Assembly: GCF_014199615.1 (NCBI RefSeq)
Contig: NZ_JACHOB010000008.1
Coordinates: forward strand, 1 to 58,223
From: Parvularcula dongshanensis
GTDB taxonomy: Bacteria > Pseudomonadota > Alphaproteobacteria > Caulobacterales > Parvularculaceae
DNA: 58,223 bases
Direction: 5' to 3'
A model generated the notes under the pieces. It was not told where the DNA came from, ran no database searches, and saw nothing but the letters and a program-made list of their open reading frames with translations. This document shows positions 9,476-17,786 of the stretch, one piece after another; within the stretch, counting starts at the first letter, position 1, and each line of letters opens with the position of its first letter. Made by a program: the position numbers and the translations under genes.

Positions 9476-9642
9476 CGCGTGCCTTTCGTGCGCCGTGTGA
9501 AGAATCCGCCAGCCGGGGCGCCGTCCAGCCGGGGAACGCGGCGGATAGCCGAGGGGTGGGGCGGAAGCAAGGCGCCGGCCGATCGCCGTCTCCTAACGCT
9601 CATTAACCAACCCTCAACCTTGGGTTGCGTACACCGCAACCC

Positions 9643-11229
9643 ATGATAGCTCTTCTCGGACTCGGCGTCACCGTCTGCATGGTCTTCGGCGGATACATCC
9701 TGGCCGGCGGCAAGCTCTCCATCATCCTTCATTCGCTCCCCTTCGAGATGATGATGATCGGGGGCGCCGCCATTGGGGCGTTCCTGGCCGCGAACGACTT
9801 CACCACCATCAAGCACGTCGGCGGCGACCTCCTCACCCTCATCAAGGGGCCGAAGTGGAAGAAGCAGGACTACCAAGAGCTTCTGTGCCTGATGCACGAA
9901 CTCCTCGGCGTCCGGCGCGAGAGCCCGGTCGACATCGAGGCGCACATCGAGGACCCGCAATCATCCTCGATCTTCTCTCAGTACCCGAAGATCCAGAAGG
10001 ATCACGACGCGACCGACATGATCTGCGACACGATCCGGTCGATGATCATGAACTTCGACAACGCCTATCAAGTCGAGGAGATGCTCGAAAAGCAACTGGG
10101 CCAGCGGCGAGAGGACAGCCTTCACGGCGCGCACGCCCTCTCCAACGTCGCCGATGCGCTTCCCGCCTTGGGCATCGTCGCCGCCGTCCTCGGCGTCATC
10201 AAGACCATGGCCTCGATCGACAAGCCGCCGGAAGTCCTGGGGCAGATGATCGGCGGCGCGCTCGTTGGGACGTTCCTGGGCGTCTTTCTCGCCTACGGCA
10301 TGGTCGGCCCCTTCGCTGCCCGCGTGAAGTCTCTGCGGGAAGAGGAGCACAACTTCTACGGCCTCATCCGCGAGGTGCTCGTCTCGTCGCTGCACGCCCA
10401 CCCCGCGCCCATCTGCGTCGAGGTCGGCCGGAGGAACGCTCCGCATAAGGTCCGCCCCTCATTCCAGGAGATGGACGACGCCATCCGCGCTCTGAAGAAG
10501 GTGGCCTGGCATGTCGGACGCGATCACCGCGGGCCTCTCCCGCCAGACGGGGCTCCTCAAGGAACTCCGCATCCTCGCCTCCAACGTCGCGAACGCCTCG
10601 ACCGAGGGGTACAAACGCGAAGCCTCCGTCTTCACCGAGTACGTCTCGCGCAGGGACGAGGGGAGCCTTTCCCTCGGGTCCTTGCGCGGTCGCTACGCGG
10701 TCATGGAGGACGGCGCCCTGCGCAAGACGGGCGGGACCTACGACCTCGCGCTCTCAGGCAGGGGCTTCTTCGCCGTCCAGCGCGGCGACGACGTTCTCCT
10801 GACCCGCGCTGGCAGGTTCCAGACGAACGCCGAAGGCCTCCTCGTCACCCCGCAGGGCCACCCGGTTCTCGGCGAAGGCGGCGGCGTGATCGAGGTGCCG
10901 CCGGAGAGCCGCGAGGTCGTGGTCAGTCCCGACGGCACGGTCTCGATCGACGGCCTCGCCACCGCCCGGCTCGGCGTCTTCGACGCGCCGGGCGGCAGCC
11001 TCATGCGGGCAGGGGACACGCTGTGGCAGCCGACCGAAGCTTACACCTTCGTAGACGAGGCCGTCCTGCACCAAGGCTTCCTCGAGCAGTCCAACGTGAA
11101 CCCCGTGATGGAGATCGCGCGCCTGACCGAGGCGCAGCGGCTCTTCGAGGCGGGCACCGACCTCGCCGACGCCGAGCACCGTCGCCTCGAGTCCCTCATC
11201 CGTACCCTGAGCGAGCTTTGATCCCATGA
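9643..11229 (+). CDS. motA: Flagellar motor stator MotA, reading through its usual stop
   Basis: Residues 1-288 are a complete MotA proton-channel stator subunit: membrane segments near 1-20, 30-50, 165-190 and 200-225, a cytoplasmic loop, and the motif ALPALGIVAAVLGVIKTM. MotA proteins normally end near residue 288. Here codon 289 at 10507-10509 is TGG, directly before the flgF ATG at 10511. With no stop there the frame runs on for 240 residues in Arg/Pro-rich sequence through all of flgF, ending at TGA 11227-11229. The tail looks like an out-of-frame shadow of flgF. The likely ancestral stop is TAG or TGA at 10507; a sequence error is equally possible. The functional gene is probably 9643-10506. 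Confidence 0.8.
   Translation: MIALLGLGVTVCMVFGGYILAGGKLSIILHSLPFEMMMIGGAAIGAFLAANDFTTIKHVGGDLLTLIKGPKWKKQDYQELLCLMHELLGVRRESPVDIEAHIEDPQSSSIFSQYPKIQKDHDATDMICDTIRSMIMNFDNAYQVEEMLEKQLGQRREDSLHGAHALSNVADALPALGIVAAVLGVIKTMASIDKPPEVLGQMIGGALVGTFLGVFLAYGMVGPFAARVKSLREEEHNFYGLIREVLVSSLHAHPAPICVEVGRRNAPHKVRPSFQEMDDAIRALKKVAWHVGRDHRGPLPPDGAPQGTPHPRLQRRERLDRGVQTRSLRLHRVRLAQGRGEPFPRVLARSLRGHGGRRPAQDGRDLRPRALRQGLLRRPARRRRSPDPRWQVPDERRRPPRHPAGPPGSRRRRRRDRGAAGEPRGRGQSRRHGLDRRPRHRPARRLRRAGRQPHAGRGHAVAADRSLHLRRRGRPAPRLPRAVQREPRDGDRAPDRGAAALRGGHRPRRRRAPSPRVPHPYPERALIP
10511..11221 (+). CDS. flgF: Flagellar proximal rod protein FlgF
   Basis: A 236-residue FlgF, one of the proximal rod components of the basal body. 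The N-terminal rod signature LRILASNVANASTEGYKRE and a C-terminal QSNVNPVMEIARLTEAQRLFE helix are both present, with the FlgE/F/G beta domain between. It begins one base after the codon where the motA stop would be expected and is followed 4 nt later by flgG. Confidence 0.93.
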   Translation: MSDAITAGLSRQTGLLKELRILASNVANASTEGYKREASVFTEYVSRRDEGSLSLGSLRGRYAVMEDGALRKTGGTYDLALSGRGFFAVQRGDDVLLTRAGRFQTNAEGLLVTPQGHPVLGEGGGVIEVPPESREVVVSPDGTVSIDGLATARLGVFDAPGGSLMRAGDTLWQPTEAYTFVDEAVLHQGFLEQSNVNPVMEIARLTEAQRLFEAGTDLADAEHRRLESLIRTLSEL

Positions 11230-12014
11230 CCAACGCCCTTAGAATCGCCGCGACCGGCATGGCCGCCCAGCAGACGCGCGTCGACACCATCGCGAACAAC
11301 ATCGCGAACATGTCGACCACCGCCTACGCCCCGCGCCGGGCCGCCTTCGCCGACCTCCTCTACAAGCAGGAGCTGACCCCCGGTGCCGTCTCCTCGCGCA
11401 CGGGCACGCTCGTCCCCGGCGGCATCCAACTCGGCCTCGGCGTGCGGACGGCCGCGGTGACCCAGGACCGCGTGCAGGGCACGTTGACGGCGACCGGCGG
11501 CGACCTCGACATCGCGATCGAGGGGCGCGGCTACTTCGACGTCGAGCTGCCTTCCGGCGAGACCGCCTACACCCGCGACGGGCGCCTCAGCCTCGACCCC
11601 CAAGGCGTCCTCGTGAACGCCGAGGGCTTCCCCGTCGCGGGCGGCATCACCGTGCCGTCCGACGCGCGCCAAGTGACGATCGCCACTGACGGCGAGGTCT
11701 ACGCGGTCTTCTCCGACGGCTCTTCGCCGCAGGCGATCGGCACGATCGGCCTCACGGTCTTCGCGAACGAGAAGGGCCTCGAAGCGCTCGGCGGCAACCT
11801 CTTCCGCGAGACCGAGGCCTCCGGCGCGCCGTTGGGCGGGGTCGCGGGCCTCGAAGGCGCAGGCTTCATGCGACAGGGCTACCTCGAGGATTCAGGCGTA
11901 GACGTCGTCTCCGAGATCGCCGACCTCATCGAGGCGCAGCGCGGCTACGACCTCAACTCGAAGGTCCTGACAGCCGCGGACGAGATGTACGCCGCCGCGA
12001 CGAGGATCCGGTGA
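11226..12014 (+). CDS. flgG: Flagellar distal rod protein FlgG
   Basis: A 262-residue FlgG, which polymerises as the distal rod connecting to the hook. N-terminal ATGMAAQQTRVDTIANNIAN, central IAIEGRGYFDVELPSG and C-terminal VDVVSEIADLIEAQRGYDLN are standard family motifs. It overlaps the following flgA start by 4 nt, indicating translational coupling. Confidence 0.96.
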   Translation: MTNALRIAATGMAAQQTRVDTIANNIANMSTTAYAPRRAAFADLLYKQELTPGAVSSRTGTLVPGGIQLGLGVRTAAVTQDRVQGTLTATGGDLDIAIEGRGYFDVELPSGETAYTRDGRLSLDPQGVLVNAEGFPVAGGITVPSDARQVTIATDGEVYAVFSDGSSPQAIGTIGLTVFANEKGLEALGGNLFRETEASGAPLGGVAGLEGAGFMRQGYLEDSGVDVVSEIADLIEAQRGYDLNSKVLTAADEMYAAATRIR

Positions 12015-12388
12015 GCCCGCTCTTGATCGCGCTCCTCGCTCCGGCGGTCCTCGCCGCGAAGCCCCTGCCGCGCGGCACCGTGCTGACGGCGGACCTCGTC
12101 GTCGCCGAGGGCGGCGCGGACCTGACGCCCTTCCTCGGAAAGCAGCTGCGCCGACCGGCCTTCGCCGGGCGCCCGATCGAAGCCGCCGACCTCGCAGCGC
12201 CCGACGCCGTCGCGCGCCAGTCGGCCGTGAACGTCGTCTTCCGCAGAAGCGGACTCACCCTGTCCGTGCCCGGACGCGCGATGACGTCGGGCGCCGCGGG
12301 CGACATCGTCACCGTCCTCGTCGAGGGTAAGCGCCGCCCCATGCGCGCCACCGTCACCGGACCCGGCGAAGTGGAGGTCGCCCGATGA
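12011..12388 (+). CDS. flgA: Short FlgA, P-ring chaperone
   Basis: A 125-residue exported protein with a hydrophobic start and a SAF-type region (PLPRGTVLTADLV, then RRPAFAGRPIEAADL), plus a C-terminal FlgA domain (VNVVFRRSGLTLSVPGRAM). FlgA is the periplasmic chaperone for the P-ring. It is about 100 residues shorter than enterobacterial FlgA, as in many alphaproteobacteria. It starts with GTG inside the ATGA-type junction with flgG and overlaps flgH by 4 nt. Confidence 0.85.
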   Translation: MSPLLIALLAPAVLAAKPLPRGTVLTADLVVAEGGADLTPFLGKQLRRPAFAGRPIEAADLAAPDAVARQSAVNVVFRRSGLTLSVPGRAMTSGAAGDIVTVLVEGKRRPMRATVTGPGEVEVAR

Positions 12389-13062
12389 CCGCGCGCCGCT
12401 TCCTGCCCCTCGCGCTCCTCGCTGCCTGCGCGAGCACGCCCGAGCCTGTGCCTGAACCGCCCGTGCCGGAACGCGGCGTTCACGGCGCGGCGGTCCCGCC
12501 TGCCGTCGGCAGCCTGTGGAACCAGGACCCGCAAAGCCTCTTCGGCAACAGGCGCGCGCGCGAAGTCGGCGACATCCTCACCGTCATCGTCGAGATCGAC
12601 GAGGAGGCCGAAATCATGGGCGAGCTGGAGACGGCCCGCACCAGCCAGCGGTCCTTGGGGATCCGCAGCCTCTTCGGCGGCCCCGAGGCCGTCGCGGGCC
12701 AACTGCCGGGCGGGGCGGGCCTCGACCCCGCGATCGACCTCGACAGCGCCCAGGCGCGCAGCGGCGGCGGCTCCTTGCGCCGCGAGGACCGTGTCACCTT
12801 GCGCCTCGCAGCCCGAGTGATCGAGCGGCTGCCGAACGGCGATCTCGTCATCGACGGTCACCAATCCGTACGCGTCAACTATGAGGAGCGGACGCTGCGG
12901 GCTGCGGGCATCGTCCGGCCCGAGGACATCTCGCGTTCCAACACCGTCACTCACGACAAGATCGCCGAGGCACAGATCGGCTATGTCGGCAGGGGCGTGA
13001 TCGACCGTTCGATCCGCCCCCGCCTCGGCGACCGCCTTCTCGATGCTCTGACCCCGTTCTGA
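12385..13062 (+). CDS. flgH: Flagellar L-ring lipoprotein FlgH
   Basis: A 225-residue outer-membrane L-ring protein. The lipobox LAAC is near residue 15. Family motifs include SLWNQDPQSLFGNRRAREVGD, GDILTVIVEIDEEA and the C-terminal PEDISRSNTVTHDKIAEAQI with GYVGRGVI. It is coupled to flgA by a 4-nt overlap and is followed 10 nt later by the FliL-like gene. Confidence 0.95.
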   Translation: MTARRFLPLALLAACASTPEPVPEPPVPERGVHGAAVPPAVGSLWNQDPQSLFGNRRAREVGDILTVIVEIDEEAEIMGELETARTSQRSLGIRSLFGGPEAVAGQLPGGAGLDPAIDLDSAQARSGGGSLRREDRVTLRLAARVIERLPNGDLVIDGHQSVRVNYEERTLRAAGIVRPEDISRSNTVTHDKIAEAQIGYVGRGVIDRSIRPRLGDRLLDALTPF

Positions 13063-13072
13063 GGAGCCAGCC

Positions 13073-13597
13073 ATGCGTCCCCTTCCGATCCTTTTCAATC
13101 TGGTCACCGTTGCGGCGGGTACCGCCGCTGGCGTTTGGCTGCGGCCCGATGCACTCGCCGCCGCGCCCCTCACCGCAGAAGCTACCCACACGCCTGGAGA
13201 GGCGGGCACCGGTCGTCTTCTCGAAACGGACCTACACCCAGGCGGAGTTGTCAAGACGCAGGCGCCTACGGAGGACACGATCGTCATCCAGTTCTCCCGC
13301 CCCTTCGTGGTTTCGGTTGCGGACGATTGGCGCGCACAAAGCCTGATCGTGCTGTCCCTGGGCGTCGAAGTCGACCGAAGAACTAGCGAGACCGCCACCG
13401 GATTGGAGGCGAAGCTGCGCGACCGCATCACGGCCACCCTCGTCCGCCTCGCGGGCGAGGGCGGGCTCGACGACCGGGAAACGGATCCTCTCATGCTGGA
13501 CCGGGTGAAGACCGAGCTGCGCGGCGCGCTCGAGCCGGTGCTTCCGGGCGGCGCCCATGACGTCGTCGTCACGGAGATCCGCAAGCGTGCGGTTTAG
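13073..13597 (+). CDS. FliL-like flagellar basal-body-associated protein
   Basis: A 174-residue membrane-anchored protein with one N-terminal hydrophobic segment (about 5-25) and a periplasmic domain. The C-terminal half resembles FliL: PFVVSVAD, QSLIVLSLGVEVD, then LRDRITATLVRLA and GAHDVVVTEIRKR. FliL surrounds the stator and supports torque generation. A GGAGCC Shine-Dalgarno precedes the ATG. It ends the motA-flgFGAH transcription unit, which fits a stator accessory role. The call is from pattern, not a strong motif. Confidence 0.65.
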   Translation: MRPLPILFNLVTVAAGTAAGVWLRPDALAAAPLTAEATHTPGEAGTGRLLETDLHPGGVVKTQAPTEDTIVIQFSRPFVVSVADDWRAQSLIVLSLGVEVDRRTSETATGLEAKLRDRITATLVRLAGEGGLDDRETDPLMLDRVKTELRGALEPVLPGGAHDVVVTEIRKRAV

Positions 13598-13736
13598 TGC
13601 TCCACGCGAGCCGGTCCGGTGGCAACGCTGCTGCTCCAGACGTCCCTTCGCGGTACTGTTTACCATAGCGCAATTTCAGGTTGCAGACTCGTCCAGAGAG
13701 GCTGCACACTCGGCGGTGCAAGAGGGGTGAGGGGCC

Positions 13737-13910
13737 ATGAAGTTGATGTCGAACGTACTGACGTGGTTTGGTCGAAAGCTGACGGAGAGCGAAGACCTCG
13801 CTCTGTGGGAGCGCACGCGCTGGTTGCGTGACCACAAGGCGTCGCTCGTCGGTGACCCAGACGAGAAGCTGTCTGGTCGGGAACCGATCCAGGTTCGGAC
13901 CGCAGCCTGA
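13737..13910 (+). CDS. Small hypothetical protein (57 aa)
   Basis: An open frame of 57 codons with a purine-rich GAGGGG about 5 nt before the ATG. The product is soluble and charged, with an amphipathic start (MKLMSNVLTWFGRKL) and an acidic then basic middle (ESEDLALWERTRWLRD). It lies in the gap between the rightward flagellar operon and the convergent fliK-flgD pair. I recognise no family; location is the only hint of a flagellar link. Confidence 0.45.
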   Translation: MKLMSNVLTWFGRKLTESEDLALWERTRWLRDHKASLVGDPDEKLSGREPIQVRTAA

Positions 13911-14022
13911 CTTCTCCGGCGGCGGCCGTGAACGTCGCTTCTTCATGGGCGTTGCGCAGGGCGTCGAACGTTTGAATGAGCGAAACGGGAGCGCGGGTGG
14001 CGCCCGCCCTCCCGCGACTTCT

Positions 14023-14277
14023 TCATTCCGCAGACAGCATCCGGACGATCTCGCCCAGGTGCGTGTTCGTCTGCACCTGTTGTTCGAGCGCCGAGAAGGT
14101 CGCGAGCTGCTCGACGAACGCTGTTGAGTCGAGCGGCTTCATCGGGTCCTGATTCTGGACCTGCGCCGTCAGCAGAGACAAGAACTGGGTCAGCTCCTGC
14201 GGCGCGGCGTTCGTCGCGACGGCGGCGGGCGGCGCGGAAGTCTCCGTGCCGTTCGCGACGGGTGAGATGGTCGTCAT
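14023..14277 (-). CDS. flgD: Minimal FlgD hook-cap protein (N-terminal domain only)
   Basis: An 84-residue protein consisting only of the FlgD N-terminal region: TQFLSLLTAQVQNQDPMKPL followed by STAFVEQLATFSALEQQVQTN, the motif that binds the hook tip. The usual Ig-like/tudor domains (another 130 or so residues) are missing and no remnant lies downstream. Such short forms are known in alphaproteobacteria. It follows fliK on the same strand with a 9-nt gap. Confidence 0.88.
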   Translation of the reverse strand: MTTISPVANGTETSAPPAAVATNAAPQELTQFLSLLTAQVQNQDPMKPLDSTAFVEQLATFSALEQQVQTNTHLGEIVRMLSAE

Positions 14278-14286
14278 GAGGCTCTC

Positions 14287-15294
14287 CTAGAGGCGAAGGT
14301 CGAGGCCTTCGCCGCGATGGGCAGGGGCGGGAAGGGGGGGCGTGTCGCTCGCTACGGGCACGCTCATCGCGACGCGGCGGACCGTTGCGTGGGGTGAAGC
14401 GCGCTCCTGAAGGTTCTCTCCGCGCCCGCCCTCGGCGAACTCGATCGAGACGCCGACGAACCCTTGCGCTTCGAGCTGCTTCGTGAGGGTGCCGACGCCG
14501 CGGCGGAGAAGCGAGAGCGTCTCGGCCTCCTGCGCGTGTATAACAGCCTTCACCTGATCGTTCGAGAAGTCGAACTCCACGGTCACCCGGCCGAGGCTCG
14601 GCGGGTCAAGGCGAACCTCCACGGCCCGGTCGTGCGGACTGACGGCGACGGCGCGAACGATCTGCTGCGCAGGGGGATCGGGCGCGACCGTGCCAGCGCC
14701 ATCCATCGCAGCCGGGGACGGCGTCGCTGTGGGCGGCGCTGCAATCGTCGCCGAACCCGCGGCGAAGCCCGTCCCGACGCTCGGACCCCCGGTTTCCGAA
14801 CCGGCCGTCGTGACCGGTTGGGGCGGGATAGGAGCGGACGTCGATCCTTCCGCATTCGTCGAAGCGACCGGTGCGGCTTGGCCGCTCTCCGGCGCCGCCG
14901 CCTTCGCGTCGGCGGCACCCCCCTTCGCTGAGATGAAGTTTGCCGACGCCGCGGCCTGGCTTCGGCCCGGCGGCGCAGGCTGCTCGGTCTCGACCCTCGA
15001 AGGTTCGGCGCCGCCTAGAACCGCATCGCCGGCCTCGGCGAAGAGCGGCGTCGCCTGCGCCGGCCCGAGTGGGGCTGCGGCTCCGGTCGCCTTCGCAGGC
15101 GACGCGTCATCGCCAAGAGCAAGGCCCGCGACCTCTTCGGTCGCGCCTTCGTCGCGCGCGCTGCCGCGAGCGGGGCCCGTCAGGAGGGCGAGGAAGGCCA
15201 GCGGCGAGGTCTCGGTGCCGCAAGGGCGGGTCACCGGTAGCGGCAACGTCGTGCCGTCGGGCGCCGGCGCGGGGAAGATCGACGAGGTCAGCAT
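14287..15294 (-). CDS. fliK: Flagellar hook-length control protein FliK
   Basis: A 335-residue protein. Residues 1-220 are Ala/Pro/Gly-rich and low complexity, the extended ruler part. The C-terminal Flg_hook domain (about 225-310) is recognised by AVEVRLDPPSLGRVTVEFDF and LRRGVGTLTKQLEAQGF. FliK measures the hook and triggers the export-specificity switch at FlhB. The pairing with flgD in one leftward unit is typical. Confidence 0.88.
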   Translation of the reverse strand: MLTSSIFPAPAPDGTTLPLPVTRPCGTETSPLAFLALLTGPARGSARDEGATEEVAGLALGDDASPAKATGAAAPLGPAQATPLFAEAGDAVLGGAEPSRVETEQPAPPGRSQAAASANFISAKGGAADAKAAAPESGQAAPVASTNAEGSTSAPIPPQPVTTAGSETGGPSVGTGFAAGSATIAAPPTATPSPAAMDGAGTVAPDPPAQQIVRAVAVSPHDRAVEVRLDPPSLGRVTVEFDFSNDQVKAVIHAQEAETLSLLRRGVGTLTKQLEAQGFVGVSIEFAEGGRGENLQERASPHATVRRVAMSVPVASDTPPLPAPAHRGEGLDLRL

Positions 15295-15377
15295 GCACGC
15301 GATAAGAGTGGGTAAACGTTTACCGAACCTTTACGCGAAAGCGGTCATACCTCGTTAACGCCCTGAATGAGGTCCGT

Positions 15378-15650
15378 ATGCTTCCCATCTCCACATCGCC
15401 TCTCCTATCCGCCGCCGAACCTATGAAGGGCGGTCAGGACCTGAAGGAGGCGGCGCAATCCCTGCACAAACAGTTTTTGCTCCAGATGTTGAAGGACGCG
15501 AAGTTGGGCGAAGCGCTCGGCGCGAAGTCCTACGAATCCGCCGCGCTCTCCCACGTCGCCCTGCACGAACTCGCGGGCGACCTCGCGGCGGGACAGCCCG
15601 CGCTCGCGGACCGGCTCTACGAAGCGCTCGCGCGCACGGAGGGCTCATGA
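15378..15650 (+). CDS. flgJ: Rod-binding protein FlgJ (rod-cap domain only)
   Basis: A 90-residue protein with the rod-binding motif LKEAAQSLHKQFLLQMLKDA and a helical C-terminus. It lacks the muramidase domain of enterobacterial FlgJ, as is normal in alphaproteobacteria. It would cap rod assembly in the periplasm. The stop overlaps the start of the next gene by 4 nt. Confidence 0.85.
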   Translation: MLPISTSPLLSAAEPMKGGQDLKEAAQSLHKQFLLQMLKDAKLGEALGAKSYESAALSHVALHELAGDLAAGQPALADRLYEALARTEGS

Positions 15651-16003
15651 CGCGCTCCCGCCTGACCGCAGAGACGGTTCTGGAACTCGCCGCCGCGATC
15701 GAGGCGGAGAACGAAGCCTTGCGTGAGGGTCGCGTGCGCGACGCGCTGGTGAGGGCGCCCGAACGCAACGCGCTGATCGAAGCTCTGGAAGCCGGTGTGG
15801 CAGAAGCCCGCAACATGCTTCCCCGTGCCCTCGATGTCCCCTCGAGAGCGCTTCTGAGGGCAGCCGAGGAGAACCAGAAGCTCCTCGCCTCGGTCGCGGC
15901 CGGGCTGAAAGAGGCGGATGGGATGCGCAGGCCGGCAATCGCTTACACCGCACAAGGATCGTCGGTCGCAGACGCCGTGTCCCTCGCTTCGCGAAAGTTG
16001 TGA
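15647..16003 (+). CDS. FlgN-like flagellar export chaperone
   Basis: A 118-residue, mostly helical protein with a coiled-coil style N-terminal half (LTAETVLELAAAIEAENEAL, then RVRDALVRAPERNALIEALE). This matches FlgN-like chaperones, which keep hook-associated proteins soluble before export. It is translationally coupled to flgJ and upstream of flagellin. The family call is inferred from helical pattern and position. Confidence 0.55.
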   Translation: MTRSRLTAETVLELAAAIEAENEALREGRVRDALVRAPERNALIEALEAGVAEARNMLPRALDVPSRALLRAAEENQKLLASVAAGLKEADGMRRPAIAYTAQGSSVADAVSLASRKL

Positions 16004-16046
16004 CGCTTAACCACAACGCAAGGAACTCAGGGTTACTGAAGGCGCA

Positions 16047-16065
16047 TCGCAACCGGAAGTTGCGA
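16047..16065 (+). promoter_or_regulatory. Hairpin in the flagellin leader, candidate FlbT/FlaF control site
   Basis: TCGCAAC and GTTGCGA form a perfect 7-bp stem with a CGGAA loop, 54 nt upstream of the flagellin ATG. In Caulobacter FlbT acts on the flagellin mRNA leader; flbT and flaF are encoded just downstream here. The stem is seen; the regulatory role is inferred. Confidence 0.4.
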
Positions 16066-16118
16066 GAGAAGCGCGGGCTCCAGGACGGAAGCCGAGCGGT
16101 CAACTCAAGGAACCTGGC

Positions 16119-17300
16119 ATGTCCAGCATCAACTTCAACCAGTCCGCCATGGTGGCGCTCGACACCCTGCGTGACATCAACGCCAACCTCGGCCGTGTGC
16201 AGAACGTGATCTCGACCGGCAAAAAGGTCGCGACCGCGCGTGACAACGCCGCCGTGTGGTCGATCTCGACGGTGATGAGCACGGACGTCTCGTCCTTCCG
16301 CGCGATCACCGACAGCCTGAACCTCGGCGCGGCCACGGTCGGCGTCGCGCGCTCGGCGTCCGAGCAGGTGACCGGCCTTCTTCAGCAGATGAAGACGCTG
16401 ATCGTCTCGGCGCAGGAAGAGAACGTCGACCGCACGAAGATCAACACGGACGTTCAAGCCCTCAAGGGCCAGATCGAAGCGATCGTCGACGCGGCGCAGT
16501 TCAACGGCCTGAACCTGCTCAAGGGCGGCGGCAACATCGAGCTACTCTCCTCGCTCGACCGCGGTGCCGACGGCTCGGTTTCGGTCGCAAACATCGCGAT
16601 CTCGAAGCAGGACCTGCAGACGGCGGCGGAGGCCTTCGGCACGGCCGGCGCGATCACCAAAGGCACGGTCGCGGGCGCCGGGACGGTCACGGACACCAAC
16701 GCGACGACCGTCACCTTCTCGGCCCAGGAGATCGCCGAAGGCGACAGCTTCCGCGTCACCGTCGACGGCACGGACTACGACTACGTGGCCCGCGACGGCG
16801 ACACCTCGAACGACGTCGTCCGCAACCTCGCGGCGCGCATGTCGGGCGCAGCGGTCGACGTGACCTACACGGAAGCGGCGGAACCCGCGACGGGCGATGC
16901 GGTCCTGACACTCACCAACAACACGGGTGCGGACGTGACCACGGCGGTCGCGCAGAACTCCGGCGGCACGGCGGGCGGCGGCCTCGCCGACCTCGAAGGC
17001 ATGGACGTCTCGACCGATGCGGGCGCCGACGACGCCCTCGTCAAGATCGAAGGCCTGATGCAGACGGCGATCGGCGCGTCGGCGAGCTTCGGCTCGGCGC
17101 AGAACCGCGTCGACATTCAGAACGACTTCATCCAGTCGCTGATCGACTCGATGGAAGCGGGCATCAGCGCCCTGACGGATGCGAACCTCGAAGAAGCCTC
17201 CGCGCGTCTTCAGTCGCTGCAGGTCCAGCAGCAGTTGAACATCCAGGCCCTGACGATCGCCAACGCCTCGCCGCAAGCAATCCTCGCGCTCTTTCGCTGA
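16119..17300 (+). CDS. Flagellin
   Basis: A 393-residue flagellin with conserved D0/D1 ends: N-terminal SINFNQSAMVALDTLRDINA followed by ISTGKKVATARDNAA, and C-terminal FGSAQNRVDIQNDF and a final LSVQQ-type helix (LQSLQVQQQLNIQALTIANA). The middle (about 175-300) is a Thr/Asp/Val-rich D2-like insert exposed on the filament. No Cys is present, as expected. A good AGGAACC-type ribosome site precedes the ATG. It is the only filament gene in the window and is followed by a strong terminator and flaF. Confidence 0.95.
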   Translation: MSSINFNQSAMVALDTLRDINANLGRVQNVISTGKKVATARDNAAVWSISTVMSTDVSSFRAITDSLNLGAATVGVARSASEQVTGLLQQMKTLIVSAQEENVDRTKINTDVQALKGQIEAIVDAAQFNGLNLLKGGGNIELLSSLDRGADGSVSVANIAISKQDLQTAAEAFGTAGAITKGTVAGAGTVTDTNATTVTFSAQEIAEGDSFRVTVDGTDYDYVARDGDTSNDVVRNLAARMSGAAVDVTYTEAAEPATGDAVLTLTNNTGADVTTAVAQNSGGTAGGGLADLEGMDVSTDAGADDALVKIEGLMQTAIGASASFGSAQNRVDIQNDFIQSLIDSMEAGISALTDANLEEASARLQSLQVQQQLNIQALTIANASPQAILALFR

Positions 17301-17318
17301 TCCGAGCGCAGAGCAGGG

Positions 17319-17340
17319 GGGAGAGGCTTAGGCCTCTCCC
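17319..17340 (+). terminator. Intrinsic terminator after flagellin
   Basis: GGGAGAGGC and GCCTCTCCC form a 9-bp stem with a TTAG loop, 19 nt after the flagellin stop, followed by TCACTCCCTT. It separates the highly expressed flagellin from flaF-flbT. Confidence 0.8.
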
Positions 17341-17390
17341 TCACTCCCTTCCCGGGCGCGACGCGCCGACCGATCTGAGAGAACCAAGAG

Positions 17391-17786
17391 ATGTACCAGC
17401 CGGCCGTGGGTCAGACCGCTTACTCCGCCAACCCTTACGCCGCCGCGCAGCGCGCGACGCTCTCGGGCCGGGCGCTCGAGCGTGAAGTGCTGACCCGCGC
17501 CGCGTTGCGGATCGAGGCAGCGGACGAGGGCGTTCCGGGTGGCGCCTCCGCGCTGGCGCAAGCGCTCGACGGGAACCGGCGCCTCTGGGCGGCGCTCGCG
17601 ACCGACATCGCCGCTTCCACGAACAGCTGCCCCGACGCGCTCAAGGCGCAACTCCTCTCCCTTGCTTCCTTCGTCGAGCGTCACACCCCCCGCGTCATGG
17701 CGGGCGAGGCCGGACGCGAGATCCTCGTCACCATCAACCGCAACCTCGCCGCCGGCCTCGCCGCGCTGGAACGGCAGGCGGCCTGA
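17391..17786 (+). CDS. flaF: FlaF flagellin regulator
   Basis: A 131-residue FlaF protein. Motifs include QTAYSANPYAAAQRATLSGR, LAQALDGNRRLWAALATDIA and NRNLAAGLAALER. In Caulobacter FlaF promotes flagellin synthesis or secretion and works opposite FlbT. The stop is directly followed by the flbT ATG, so the two are coupled. Confidence 0.93.
   Translation: MYQPAVGQTAYSANPYAAAQRATLSGRALEREVLTRAALRIEAADEGVPGGASALAQALDGNRRLWAALATDIAASTNSCPDALKAQLLSLASFVERHTPRVMAGEAGREILVTINRNLAAGLAALERQAA

Noticed and set aside
10507-11229. Treating the MotA C-terminal 240 codons as a true new domain
   Set aside because: The sequence is simply flgF read in another frame, Arg/Pro-rich without pattern; stop loss or error is the simpler explanation.
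11953-13584. 543-codon minus-strand frame across flgA, flgH and the FliL-like gene
   Set aside because: All three plus-strand genes are well supported and coupled by 4-nt overlaps; the antisense frame is Ser/Arg-rich noise.
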